From assembly GCA_963585895.1 (NCBI GenBank), contig OY757915.1:91144514-91208513 (forward strand): a DNA stretch of 64,000 nt, written 5' to 3'. The first letter of the stretch is position 1. Each line of letters begins with the position of its first letter. This document shows, piece by piece, positions 29,803-40,283 of this stretch. The position numbers and the translations under genes were made by a program. The notes under the pieces were generated by a model that saw nothing but the letters and a program-made list of their open reading frames with translations, made no database searches and was not told the DNA's origin. This DNA comes from Sepioteuthis lessoniana (taxonomy: Eukaryota; Mollusca; Cephalopoda; Myopsida; Loliginidae).

Positions 29803-30330
29803 TCTTCAGAGATATTCCTAATTGCAGAAAGTTGAATTAAAATTGAGATCAAAATGATAGGACTTCTGTGGTTTGGATATAATTTAAATTGGATTGGAAT
29901 ATTAGCATAAAATGTAGCATTATTTTGAGGTATAGAATCAATTAGCCTGGGCTAAATACAGTTTAAAACCATTTTCAGATATTCTTAACAATAGCTGAAA
30001 GTTGGTTTGAAATCGGGCCAAAAATGGTGGAGTCAATATATAACAGACGAAATGAGAGACATTTGGTGAATTATAAGATATTGCACCAGAACTAGTTTGA
30101 TTTTGGAGAGTAAAATCACATAATATCTGTCAGATACAGTTTAAAACGTTGTCAGTGATAGCCGAAACAATTATTGAATGTTTGCTTGATATCGGGTCCA
30201 AAATGCCATAACCTTAGAGTACGGACAGACAGGCCAATGGAGTGACATTTAATGGGTTATAAGATATTTAGTAAATCGATCTCTATGTTCAGTCCATGTT
30301 TGCTTGGTGAAGAATTAAATGTGTTACGTA
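29803..30330. repeat. degenerate tandem repeat, unit ~165-180 bp
   Basis: Three units marked by GAGATCAAAATGATAG (29844), GAAATCGGGCCAAAAATGG (30009) and GATATCGGGTCCAAAATGCC (30188). Each is preceded by CAGANATATTC-type and CNGAAAGTTG-type phrases. Units 2 and 3 share GAGAGACATTTGGTGAATTA / GGAGTGACATTTAATGGGTT. Unknown family. Confidence 0.6.
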
Positions 30331-30489
30331 ATAGAATTGAGTATAAATATAATTAAGAATGGCAAAATCTGTTTTACAATCTAATCAGCCTGTCTTTAAT
30401 TTAATTGGCTGGAATCATATAATTTTAAAAAAGTTTTCAGCTTCCTGATTGGTACAAAAATGAATAGTATATTATTATTCCTGGTGAGT

Positions 30490-32512
30490 TTTTTTTTACA
30501 CTAGCATTATCTGGAGCTCTTCTATTGGAGTCTAAATGACAGCGAGTGTCCTCAGCTCACTAGGATTCTTCTCAGTATTCTGGCAGATCTCAACACTGCT
30601 GTAGTTTGGATGGTCTCAGCTCGTACTCCAATTTTCAACTCTTCCAGTACCTTTTCAAGCATTTAGGGACCATTTCAAATGCACCAATTACAACTGATGT
30701 TATCGTCACCTTCTTGATCCATAGTTTTTTTTTTTAAAGTTCTCTGGCAAATACGTAGTATATATCTTTCTTTTCGCTTTCTTTGATTTTCACTCTTGTC
30801 TTCTGGGACGGCAAAGTCCTCCAAACAGCAAGTTCTCCTTTTTCATTCTGGTCTTTTGGCCCGGATTAGGTGATCTGTTTATAAATCAACATTTGTAATT
30901 ATTTTCATAATCATTTGTTTTTTGTTTGTTTGTCTGTTGTGTCACATTGGGCATCTCCACTTTTAACCATATTCTAACATCCAGCAAAAACAAATCTTTG
31001 CGCGGAACATATAAACTACTTATACAATATCTACATATACATGTAAAGTAATTAATCCGATGGTTCCAAATATGCCCTCTTCAATTCGATTTTTATCATT
31101 TTTTAAATGATTGAATTCAATCTTATAATTTTGTACACTGTGGGTGTTTTTTGATATGATTAGGCAATTTGTTCAAAAATATATTACTCCCTTTGATTGG
31201 TGGACTTAGTTTTAGAAATATATCTAACTAATATAACACGGCACAAATAGAAGTTTGTAATGAAACTGGTCTCGAATCGAAGGTTGTAACGGTACGGTCT
31301 TCAATCGACATTTGTACTACTACAACACAGTCGCTTACTCCACCACGTGTCGAACGAGTCTATGCGTGTAGCACTACGACTGGCTCTTTTTTATGTAATC
31401 TTTGAGACGTCTTATCGAGGTATCAATGCTACCTTCAATGCTTGCGAGTCCTCTTCCTCCTTCTTTCCTTGACACATATAGTCAGTCTATATCATTTCAG
31501 GGATGTATGGACAAATGTATTGTTGACTGGTCCCTACGTTTAAGTTCTTCCCTCGTCCATTTATCTTACATGGGAGACAGCCCAAATGTTTATCACTTTG
31601 ATGAGATTTCTGCTATATAGCTTAGTTTCGAGTATTTTTCTCGTTCTTCTGAGGTATTATTTTTACATATTTTCTTTCATCTCCACTTATTTGATACTAT
31701 TTACCAACCCCTCCGCTCGGGCAGGATATGACACAAGGTCAATTTTTAAGCGGAGTTTAACAGGTTTGAATTCAGAGTTTTCCTTCTCCTAGACTAGTTG
31801 CCTAACCAATGCTGAAGAACCTAGTCTGTCCTACTATTTACCCATAGCTGGAGGGAGAATAATTGGATTCATACCTTCCCCAAGGGTATGAGTGCTATGT
31901 GAAATGCAATCTGTCTCGTCCAGGATTTGAACTCGTGTCGCCGTGTCCATTTCCTACGACGATAACGACTACACCACGGGCACCTCCACTTATTTGATAG
32001 TGTTAGCTTCTATTATTCTAAAGTATTTGTGAGTTTCTTTTCTCCGGGTGTTCTGATTTTTTTCAAGATTTGGTTGCTTTATTCGTTTAGTTATTCGCTG
32101 TTTTCGGCTTTTCATTATTTGCATGACAAATTTTTCAAAGCCAAATTCCATCCCTATATCATCACTGTATATCATCACTGCTTGTATCGGGGTTTCTAAT
32201 TCTTTTTTCATTTTTGACAAACACTTTTGAGGTCGTCTCACACAGTTGGTGGGTGATTTTTACTTGCAATTCATGAAGTTTGTATCCGCTTAAGCATTCC
32301 ATAAGTATGTGATTTTGTGGCATCATCGTTATTACTAATGGTAATGGCAATAAAGAATCTCCCAGGAAGATTCCTCCTTGGATTTTCACCTCAGCTAAGC
32401 TTTTTCTTCCTGCTGTCATTTCCACTCTCCAGTTTTTCATGGTATTCTCGATAAACTTCATGACTTTATCGGATATCTTGTACATTTTCAGTCTGTCTAT
32501 GAGTTTTTCACT
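30490..32512 (-). mobile_element. LINE-beta, long copy split by SINE-2
   Basis: Reading down the minus strand: MYKISDKVMKFIENTMKNWR, AGRKSLAEVKIQGGIFLGDS, then YSDDIGMEFGFEKF (32485-31990) are RT. After SINE-2 come KWTREELKRRDQS and GGRGLASIEGSIDTSI (31680-31400). Then an unclear part, then RRPxx, KSKKAKRK and IKKVTITSVVIGAFEMVPK (30895-30490), the conserved C-terminus. The order RT, thumb, C-terminal PD-(D/E)xK-like region fits RLE-type LINEs. The YMDD-type catalytic box is not readable. Many stops and shifts; 5' end truncated. Confidence 0.75.
31697..31984 (-). mobile_element. SINE-2 in LINE-beta, perfect 15-bp TSD
   Basis: Complete minus-strand SINE-2: tail CCCCTCCGCTCGGGCAGG, body ACTAGTTGCCTAACCAATGC, box B complement CCAGGATTTGAACTC, head complement TACACCACGGGCACC. 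TCCACTTATTTGATA is repeated exactly at 31682-31696 and 31985-31999. Confidence 0.96.
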
Positions 32513-32850
32513 CCAGCGTTCGCTGATGGCTTTTCACAGGAGTGTAAGTTATAGGTCTTCGGGACTCTTTTCAGTATACTGGCCGATTTTAACAATGCTA
32601 TCGTCTGGATGGTTTGGATTCATTCTCCGATTTCCAAATCTTCTTGTCCTCTTTCAAGCACACCGATTACAATTGCTATCACTATCATGTTCCATAGCTT
32701 TTTTTGTTCTTTGGCAAGCTCCAAGTACTCATCTCTTTTTTTCGTTTTCTTTGATTTTCACTCTGTGCTCCACGATACAACAAGTTCCCTTTTTCTGTTA
32801 ACTATCTCTAGGTCTGGTGTTATCATTATTATCATCATATCGTAACGTAA
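32513..32850 (-). mobile_element. LINE-beta, separate 3' end
   Basis: Minus strand: KVKIKENEKK, YLELAKEQKKLWNMIVIAIV, then ERGQEDLEIG and a terminal CEKPSANAGVKNS-like end. It lies immediately 5' (in minus orientation) of the RT start of the long copy, so one copy's 3' end abuts another's truncated 5' end. Confidence 0.72.
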
Positions 32851-33054
32851 ATGCCGACTTAGATAGGCATTAAGTTCGATCTTGAATTAAATCTTATTTC
32901 TAGAAATTATATCTTTTTAACTATAAATCAAAAAGAAGTAGCATTTAATATTTTTCTCTCATGAAAAATTATAATCATCGGCCGATGAGTTACTGCTAAC
33001 CAAACAATTGCAATTAAATTCTGAGATAGATGTTAAATTGTTTTATTTATTAAG

Positions 33055-33265
33055 TGTTGTATAGTGGCTTGTGCCACGTGACTTCCAGTGTCTCAGAGGT
33101 ATAAAAGACGTCAAGTTTCTTAAGCACGAAAGTTCTGCAAGATCTCTGTTAGTAGTAAGACCAATTTCGGACGTAACACCCACAGACTTATAATATTTTT
33201 GGACTGTACCACTTGAGTTCATAAATAATTAACTCTTTGTATATCTTCCTTACCACGATACTTCA
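33055..33265 (+). mobile_element. possible short solo LTR
   Basis: Starts TGTTGTATAGTGGCTTG, has a good TATA box GTATAAAAGA near 33101 and ends about GATACTTCA. TAAG precedes it (33051-33054) and GTAAG follows. TG...CA ends and a core promoter suggest an LTR, but the ends are not secure. Confidence 0.35.
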
Positions 33266-33386
33266 GTAAGTTAAAGCATATACATTTATTGCGAACGTTA
33301 AAAAAATCCAGTTATTATGTGCCATTTTTGTGTTCATGTAAACATAGATACTTTAAAAACGGATCATTAACAGGCAGACAGACAGA

Positions 33387-33425
33387 CACACACATACACA
33401 CACACACACACATATATATACATAT
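33387..33425. repeat. (CA)n/(TA)n microsatellite
   Basis: CACACA array running into TATATA. Confidence 0.85.
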
Positions 33426-33639
33426 ATCAATAAAGAAAACATTTTGACAAAGTTTTTTAATATATGTGTATCCATCTTATAATTAGTATGAAATTGTTTT
33501 TTGTAGTAAAGTGTTATTGATTGTTTATGGTTTAAGGTATTGTCTATGTTATGTTGTTCAGTTTTACTAATGAAATGTTGATTTCTGTATCAATAAACGT
33601 CTTGATAGGACTAACGTTGTCCCAACTACGCAAAATACT

Positions 33640-34018
33640 TTTAAATTCCCCCCGTTCTTAACTTCACACAAGAACTCAATATTAACAATAAAATCCCATT
33701 TCTCGGTGTCCTAATAGACACAAGAAATATTAACAAATTCACCACCTCAGTATATAAAAAAAACTAACATTAATGCCAGCGCCCTTAAGTTTCCATACTG
33801 AATGCCCCTTCCGTCATAAAATAACCATAATAAAATCACTTATTTCCAGAGCTAAACTCTCTTCCACTCGAACTATCCTCCATCATGAACTTAAAAATTT
33901 TAAATCTACTTTTATTAATAGTGGCTTTCCTAACTACATTGTCGATACAGAAATTCAACATTTCAATAATAAAACTGAACAACGTAACATAGAGAATACC
34001 CTAAACTATAAATAACCA
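33640..34018 (+). mobile_element. Penelope-like element RT remnant
   Basis: Frames show NNKIPFLGVLIDT and FTTSVYKK, then FHTECPFRHKITIIKSLISR, RTILHHELKNFKS and NSGFPNYIVDTEIQ. This is the segment after the RT catalytic core in Penelope-like elements (consensus 'PFLDVxxxR..gfxTsVYRKpTxTxxxLxFxSxCPxxyK...i..L.xRA'). The copy is broken; only this part and no GIY-YIG nuclease domain is seen. Confidence 0.72.
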
Positions 34019-34079
34019 ATAAACTTTCACTAAAAAAAAAAACAACTTCATAAAAATTATAGATTAGATGAACATATAT

Positions 34080-34321
34080 TGGGGTGTCCTCGTGGTGTAA
34101 TGGTTAAAGTGATGGACTGCAGAATCGTAGTAAGCGAGTTCGTACTCCAGTCACGCTATTACGTTCACTTTCGGGCAAATACCCTTGGGAAAGGTATGAA
34201 CCCTCTTATCCTTCCAGCTATGGGTTAAAAAGTACCACTACTGTTTTTTCTAGGAGAATGGCTTTGGCATTTAATAACCTACAAAGGTTGACATGCCATT
34301 AAAAGCAAAGAAAAAAAGAAA
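34080..34321 (+). mobile_element. SINE-1, full length with 10-bp TSD
   Basis: Head GGTGTCCTCGTGGTGTAATG (box A TGGTGTAATGG), box B region GCGAGTTCGTACTCCAGTC, AATACCCTTGGGAAAGGTAT, CCTTCCAGCTATGGG and tail GGCATTTAATAACC with GGTTGACATGCC. GAACATATAT occurs at 34070-34079 and 34322-34331. Confidence 0.92.
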
Positions 34322-34374
34322 GAACATATATCAAAAGAAGAAAAATATATGTGTATGTATGTATAGGTATGCAT

Positions 34375-34575
34375 TATCATTATCAAGTCATACAGTAGCA
34401 CAGAGATCAGTCTCTCTCGCCATCCATCCTTATCATCTATCCCTCTTGGCAGGTCTTCCAGACAGCATCCAGTGTCTGCACAGGCTTGATGTAAGTCTTT
34501 GCTGGTCAGCTAACACTGGCAATTCCATGTGTCGGGTTCCATTAGAGAACGACGCTTATGAGTTCCACCTCACTT
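34375..34575 (-). mobile_element. LINE-alpha copy 8, old subfamily
   Basis: CTTGGCAGGTCTTCCAGACA, CAGTGTCTGCACAGGC, GTAAGTCTTTGCTGGTCAGC and GAACGACGCTTATGAGTTC match the complement of the 3' terminal 200 bp. Weak (ATC) tail at the left. Confidence 0.7.
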
Positions 34576-34895
34576 TTTTAAAACAGATACTATGAACGTC
34601 AATAGATCTACTAAAAAACGGTTGCACATAAAATTGACAAAAAGCAGACGATATCCCAAAGAAGATATGACGAAGACTACGATGATGATCTAGTGCTTCA
34701 AGTCGGCATCCGAAGACTCTTGGTGTTGATTATTCGTGTATAGAATACATGAGAGTGCTCGATGTATGGCTATTATTGTATATTCATTTTCACCCTCAAA
34801 GTAAGCGTGTATGTCATTTGAAAAGACGAAGATTATATTCTTCGTCGAAATAGATTTATAATGACAAATTAACTGTGGTTGAGTTTTCTTCTAGT

Positions 34896-34932
<37 letters not shown>

Positions 34933-35118
34933 TGAGAGAGTGAGACAGATACACACACACACACATATATATATATATAGAGAGAGAGATCTGAGTTTTA
35001 CATCTGGCTATGAGTGTCCAAGAACTATTGAATCTGGTCTATTATAATTAATGTCTACATATGATCAATCATTGATATTAAGGAAACTTTCTTTAAAATA
35101 TAGCAAATTTCCTTATCG

Positions 35119-35158
<40 letters not shown>

Positions 35159-35188
35159 GCTGATATCAACACAAACACATAAACACAG

Positions 35189-35258
<70 letters not shown>

Positions 35259-35283
35259 GCAAATAAAATCATCATCTGAAGAA

Positions 35284-35327
<44 letters not shown>

Positions 35328-35340
35328 GTAAAGAGATGAA
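34576..35340. repeat. microsatellite-rich stretch
   Basis: (TA)n at 34895-34913, 35120-35157, 35234-35258 and 35288-35322; (GA)n at 34914-34947; (CA)n at 34953-34967 and 35188-35233. At 34850-34900 TAATGACAAATTAACTG and TTGAGTTTTCTTCTAG also occur (diverged) at 50105-50145, a Penelope-like terminal piece. Confidence 0.75.
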
Positions 35341-35354
35341 AAAACGCAAATTTT

Positions 35355-35515
35355 TCAGAGGATGGTTTTATTTATAGAAATGTTTACCAACGTTTCGATT
35401 TTTACACCTTCATAAGGGCGTGTTATTAAATTTGGTAACTTACATGCAATGATGATGGTCTTGAAACTGAAACGTTTAACGTTGGCAAATATTTCTATAA
35501 ATAAAATCCTCCTGT
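35355..35515. repeat. inverted repeat, Penelope-like terminus
   Basis: GGTTTTATTTATAGAAATGT and ACCAACGTTTCG at 35362-35396 pair with GAAACGTTTAACGTTGGC and ATTTCTATAAATAAAATCC at 35467-35508. The phrase 'ACCAACGTTTCG ... CCTTCATAAGGG' is typical of the terminal repeats of Penelope-like elements. Broken. Confidence 0.55.
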
Positions 35516-36170
35516 GAAGACCCTCTTTTACTATCTCTATACATTTTTGTACTCTCGGATTTATTTCCACTTATCCATATATATATATATATATATATAT
35601 TGTCAAAATCCGGCCTTTTATATGATACAATCTAATAGCTGCAAAGAGACATCTTTTTTTTTTGTAATATTAGGGTTGAAATTTCATATTAAAAAAGGGC
35701 ACTGTGCAATTTGTAAAAAAATGCAAACATACTCAAAAAGGCCAGTGTATATCTTCAATTTCGTGTCGAGAAAGACAAAAAAAAAAAAAAGAAAAAAAGG
35801 AAAAAGGACGAACTACAATTTTCCCTTTTCCCATCATTTTTTGACCCCTGAGTACAAAACCAAAAGGGTTCAAACGAGTGCGACTATCTGGTTTCCTTAT
35901 CTAAGCATGACTGACAGGTCACGTTTGACCTTTGAACTGCAGACTCAACAATTTGAGTGGGAAATTTTCAAAAACGTACACATGGTCGAGTGTTGTCTCG
36001 GTCCCATCAATGACGCTTGTATCTTTTTTTTTCCCTTTAAATCAGCCGTTTCTTCCTTACCGAAGACGGTGAGTTCATTTTTTTACATTTTGATAAGAAT
36101 CTGAATAAAAGATTTTTTTCTAATTTTCCTTCATTTCAGTTTTACAAAGGTTGATATGCCACTTTATAAA
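35516..36170. other. no gene; unassigned
   Basis: A 196-codon frame (35514-36104) starts inside the inverted repeat and (TA)n, has a lysine run and matches nothing I know. I leave it out as a gene. A splice-donor-like ACGGTGAGT at 36067 is probably chance. Confidence 0.4.
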
Positions 36171-36174
36171 GAAA

Positions 36175-36570
36175 ACCTTGCCCAGTTGACTGGGGCTGTA
36201 GAATACACCAAGTGCTTCTCTGCAGAGGGGTAAGACTCCCCCAACGAGTATCCTGGTGACCTAGTCGGATGGGGCTGTAGAATACACCAACTGCTTCTCT
36301 GCAGAGAGGTAAGATTCCTCCAACGAATGTCCTGTATATGACACTAATCAATCGATGGTGACACTTCAGTAATCGTGGAGCTTTGGGGAATGCAGAGTAC
36401 TCCTTCATTGCCATTTACGCGTGTGCAAACAAATGAGCTCGTACAACTTGTTTACAAATAAAGTTACCTGCAAATTATTTACTTAAGATCATGTATACAA
36501 TAATAAGATTTGGCTCTGAATAACCCAATTAAGTTGATATACCATAAAATATCAACCAGCCAACCTCTAT
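36175..36570 (+). mobile_element. TSE with duplicated 5' block
   Basis: The 5' block (TGGGGCTGTAGAATACACCA, CTTCTCTGCAGAG, AGTATCCTG) occurs twice in tandem, near 36185 and 36265. Then the remaining 5' blocks, a short internal part and the tail TTTGGCTCTGAATAACCC follow. Another tail-like remnant (TTGATATGTCG) lies at 36600-36670. Confidence 0.75.
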
Positions 36571-37126
36571 AGACGTACAACGTACGTTATTCCCTATTCT
36601 CTCGGTATAAAATAACCCCAGACTTGTTGATATGTCGTTAAAATCCATCAACTAAACAACAGACCAACCAATCATCTTTCTGGTGCATGAATTAAAAGAA
36701 AATTTAATGGCAAAGAGAGCAAGTAAAAAATTAAAATGGAGGTCAATAAATAAATAAAAAGAATTTAAAAAAATAACTATAAAACCCTATTGCTATTCGT
36801 TGAAGTTGAGTGGTTCAAATTTAAAAAATTTTAAGTGCTATGTCACGTGACAGTAATGAACAAAAAAATCAGCAAACTTTTCATTTTCCAAAGTGAAATT
36901 CAGTTTACAAATTGAAAAAAAAAAAAAGACAATCAAATTAACTTAAAATTGAAGAAAAATTTGAAATTAAAGTCAATGTTGAAAACTATCAAGTGTTTCT
37001 TTTTCTGCTTGTAGTAATGTAAGATATTGCAAAAGCATTTGAATCAAAATCTATTTTTAAGAATTACGAAAATATATACATAAAATCTTGTATTTACCTT
37101 TTATTTTCAATAAGTTGAAGGGAAAC
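36571..37126. other. no gene recognised
   Basis: AT-rich; tail remnant at the start, otherwise nothing recognised. Confidence 0.4.
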
Positions 37127-37362
37127 TCCCACCTGGTGTAGTGACTGACGTGCTGGACTGTGACATTGTAATAAGCGTAGTTGAACTTCACTCACGCTAT
37201 TCCGTTCATTTTAAGACGAATTCTACTGGGAAATGGATGAACCCTTTTATCCCTACAGCTATTAGTTAAATAGTCCCACAAGTGTTTTTTTTTTTTTACA
37301 AGAATTCTATTGGCAATGGATAACCCACGAAGGTTTATATCCCATCAAACAAAGAAACTAAA
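37127..37362 (+). mobile_element. SINE-1, diverged
   Basis: Head ACCTGGTGTAGTGACTG, GTAATAAGCGTAGTTGAACT, ACGCTATTCCGTTCATTTT, tail GGCAATGGATAACCC and ATCCCATCAAACAAAG. Old copy. Confidence 0.75.
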
Positions 37363-37871
37363 TCATTCGAGCGTATATTTCATACAGTTCTTTGTGTGTG
37401 GTTACATAATGTCTCCAGATGTTTATAACAGCAACTGTTCGGAGGCTTTTCAAACTGCGTGCTTTATAATTCTTCTTTGTTTTCATCCCTGCTACAAAAT
37501 GCGAATATTTCCACTTTTCTTGAAGAATTCTGTCCTTCTCCTTTTCTTTGGCATTGAAGACACAACTTACTTCATACTTCTGGAATGTTATGGATTTAGA
37601 TTAAAATCTTAAAATTGGAATTCAACTCATGACCAAAAATAAAACCAGACTGAATGTTTTTAAGAATGCGTTTGATATAGAGAAAGTAAAATATGTTTGT
37701 ATTCTTATGATTCTTCGCTCTAATTATGAATTTGGAACAAGACAATATATTTGTTTCCTTTTTTTTTTTTTCTTGTGTAAACTTTTCCGCAAGTCAAGAT
37801 ACAAAGATGAATAAATGACATAAAATATGGTATTATGATTTTTATAAACAATGAAAATTAGAAAAGAAAGG
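37363..37871. other. no gene recognised
   Basis: A 100-codon frame overlaps the SINE tail and shows no family features. Otherwise plain AT-rich DNA. Confidence 0.4.
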
Positions 37872-38102
37872 TAGGTTTGGTTTCTTTGTTTAATGGCATA
37901 TCAATCTATACGAGTTATTTAAAGCCAAAGTCATCCTTTTTAAAGAACGGTAGTGATTCTATATAACTCATTGGCGGTGGAAATATTTCCCTTAGGGCAT
38001 TAGTCCGAAAGGGAACGAAATAGCTTGACTGGCATTCGGAATCGCTAATTATTATGCTGCTGTCCAGTACGTTAGCCACTAATCCACAGGAATTCCTCCA
38101 CC
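37872..38102 (-). mobile_element. SINE-1, diverged
   Basis: Minus strand: tail GGCATATCAATCTATACGAG, AAGAACGGTAGTGATTC, GAACGAAATAGCTTGACTGG, head complement CCACTAATCCACAGGAATT. Confidence 0.75.
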
Positions 38103-38127
38103 CGAAAAAAAGACAGCATTGAAACTA

Positions 38128-39703
38128 CAGGGACAGGCAAAATGATCTGACACATTTGTAGGTTTAATAAAAGACAAATAAAGTCATCATCATATCGCGC
38201 TGGTAGCACGGATATCCCTGACCCTCTCTCGCCACTCCTCCCTATCGTTCATCGCCCTAGGTAGGTCTTCAGGACAACTTCCTGTATCCTCACATAGCTG
38301 CTGAATGTATGTTCATGCTGGTCGTCCTGCTTTTGCGCGGCCATGAGTGGGGATCCATAAGAGTACATCTCTTATGAGTTCGTCCCTACTTCTCCAGCAG
38401 TCTCCTGCATGTCTGGTTCTTCTAACTTGAATAGTTTTCGTGATAGGGGGCAGGTGGCCGTACAGTTGGTGTCTTGTTGGGTGTTGCTGCCAGGAATTTG
38501 TTCAGGATTGCACGCAGCATTCTTGTGTAATTGCCATCTAGCTTCTTCTCCAGCCGTTTTGTTAGCGTCCATGTAGTGCAGCCATATAGCAGTATCGATG
38601 TGACCGCTGCCTGGAAGAAACTGCGTTTCATTTTATCGGTTAGGTCTGATTTCCATATAATCGATAGCCTATTGATAGCTGTCCATGCTTTCGTTAACCT
38701 CGTTTCGATGTCTTTTTCGGTTGATTCGACGCTGCTTCCTAGGTAAGTGAATTTGTCTACTAGTTTAAGAGGGGTTCCTTCTAGAGTGGAGATGTCCCCC
38801 GTTTGGTTATAGCACATATATTCCGTTTTGTGTGCATTAACATAGAGGTCTATGCTTGCTACTGCTCGTTCCAAACTATGCAGTAGTGTTTCGGCTTGGT
38901 CAGGTGTATTTGCCAGTATCGCTATGTCATCGGCGTAGTCGGCGTCGGTAATTGTTGTTGCGGGGTACCTTTTGCTTCTTTTCTTCGTCAGTTCGAAGCC
39001 ATTCTCTTTGATTTTGTCAATCGATGTTCTAAGTACGTAGTCTAGACAAATGATAAAGAGGTACGGAGCCAGCGTGTCCCCTTGTAGTACTCCTGCTATA
39101 GAACCCAAAATCGACAACATACTTAGAAAAAACCAAAATGGCTTCCGAAGAAATAGATCCACGACCTCACAAATATTAACCATCCGTAGAATTCTTGAAG
39201 GTGTACGGGCAAAAAACCTACAAGCGACATTAATATTTGTCGACTTTACCAAGGCTTTCGATTCCATTCACAGAGGAAAGATGGAACAAATCCTACTAGC
39301 GTACGGCATACCTAAAGAAACCGTAGCGGCAATAACGATTCTCTATAGAAACACTAAAGTAAAAGTACGATCACCAGATGGAGACAAATAAAGTAAAGAA
39401 ACAAAAAGGTGTTTTTATTTTCGAAAAGTGCATATAATGCCATTCTGTTTCATTACGTTTTGAAAATTAAATCAGTCAAATGGGATCCGTTATTGTCTAC
39501 ACACTGTCGAAGGCGTTCACGAAAGTTGTCTATAGCTCGGTGGGTCATTTCATGTGGAATGGCAGTAATTTCTTGACGAATTGCATCTTTAAGTTATTCA
39601 ATAGACTGAGGGCGATTACGGTATACCTTTGACTTGAGGTATCCCCAGAGAAAAAAATCGCATGGATTTAAATCAGGTGTGTCAGATCATTTGCCTGCTT
39701 CTG
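38128..39703 (-). mobile_element. short mariner-like element carrying an inverted LINE
   Basis: Terminal inverted repeats: CAGGGACAGGCAAAATGATC at 38128 and its near complement GATCATTTGCCTGCTTCTG ending at 39703, with TA on both outer sides (38126-38127, 39704-39705). Without the LINE (38185-39381 plus one TSD) it is about 370 bp. Minus strand 39690-39420 encodes DTPDLNPCDFFLWGYLKSKV, an in-frame stop, then EITAIPHEMTHRAIDNFRER and a terminal LIFKT. This is the C-terminal end of an IS630/Tc1/mariner transposase with the last catalytic Asp in PCDF. The 5' two-thirds of the gene are deleted. Confidence 0.85.
38185..39381 (-). mobile_element. LINE-alpha copy 9, 5'-inverted, 13-bp TSD
   Basis: 38185-39105 (minus) runs from the (ATG)n tail back through RHAGH, LDGNYTRMLRAILNK, ILLYGCTTWTLTKR, FTYLGSSVES and DYADDIAILANTPDQ (the RT catalytic YADD box) to AGVLQGDTLAPYLFI. 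39106-39381 (plus) reads IDNILRKNQNGFRRNRSTT, ATLIFVDFTKAFDSIHRGK and VKVRSPDGD, the part that belongs immediately upstream. AGACAAATAAAGT at 38172-38184 and 39382-39394 flanks the whole unit. The 3' part has one frameshift near 38500. Confidence 0.96.
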
Positions 39704-39705
39704 TA

Positions 39706-39892
39706 TATAACCAAAAATAAAATTGCAACGTTTTGTGTAAATGGATATAAAGAATTTATTTATTTTTATAATAGATATGGAAATTAGAATATTTACTAAC
39801 TAGATATTTTCATCAAAATTAGTAAATAGATATTTATCAATTATTAGATAGATATCAATTATTCCAATCAAATGATTTTAAACGAACTAACT
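39706..39892. other. short unassigned stretch
   Basis: AT-rich; nothing recognised. Confidence 0.4.
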
Positions 39893-40005
39893 GCCGGTGT
39901 GGACCTGGGGTATACTTACCATCCCCATATGTCCCTAAACGGAGCTTCATCACCTGATGCAGTTTGATATCATATACAGGACACAACTAATTTGGGGGGG
40001 GGTAC
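39893..40005 (-). mobile_element. TSE, degenerate 5' part
   Basis: GGTGTGGACCTGGGGTAT, AAACGGAGCTTCATCACC and TGATATCATATACAGGACAC match TSE 5' blocks loosely. Low similarity, old. Confidence 0.45.
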
Positions 40006-40044
40006 AGACGGTCTGACCGTATAGTAGTAATAAATAATAATAAA

Positions 40045-40283
40045 AAACCAATCAACCAACCAACCAACTAATCAACCAACCTAAAAACCAACCAATCAAC
40101 CAACGTACCAACCAACCAATCAACCACCCTTCCCTCCAACCAACCAACCAACCAATCAAACAACCGATCAACCAACCAATCAACCAACTTACCAACCAAC
40201 CAACCAACCAACCAACCTACCAATCAATCAACCAACCGACCAACTAACCGACCACCCTACCAACCAACCAACCAACCAACCCG
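40045..40283. repeat. (AACC)n-type array
   Basis: About 240 bp of AACCAACC and AATCAACC variants. It may have grown from the A- and C-rich 3' terminus of TSE or SINE-1 tails (ACCAACCAACC), which end many copies here. Confidence 0.85.

Noticed and set aside
34080-34155. tRNA gene candidates at the SINE heads (also 17443, 27550, 40916, 22999)
   Set aside because: Box A and box B are present but the cloverleaf arms do not pair well, and each is fused to a conserved SINE body with target duplications.
36060-36075. Splice donor (ACGGTGAGT) as the end of a host exon
   Set aside because: No conserved frame or matching acceptor nearby; the motif is common by chance.
35514-36104. 196-codon plus-strand frame
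   Set aside because: It starts inside an inverted repeat and (TA)n, contains a lysine run from poly(A), and has no recognisable domain.
38531-38746. Plus-strand frames opposite LINE-alpha (also 44159-44673)
   Set aside because: Antisense shadows of the reverse-transcriptase frame.
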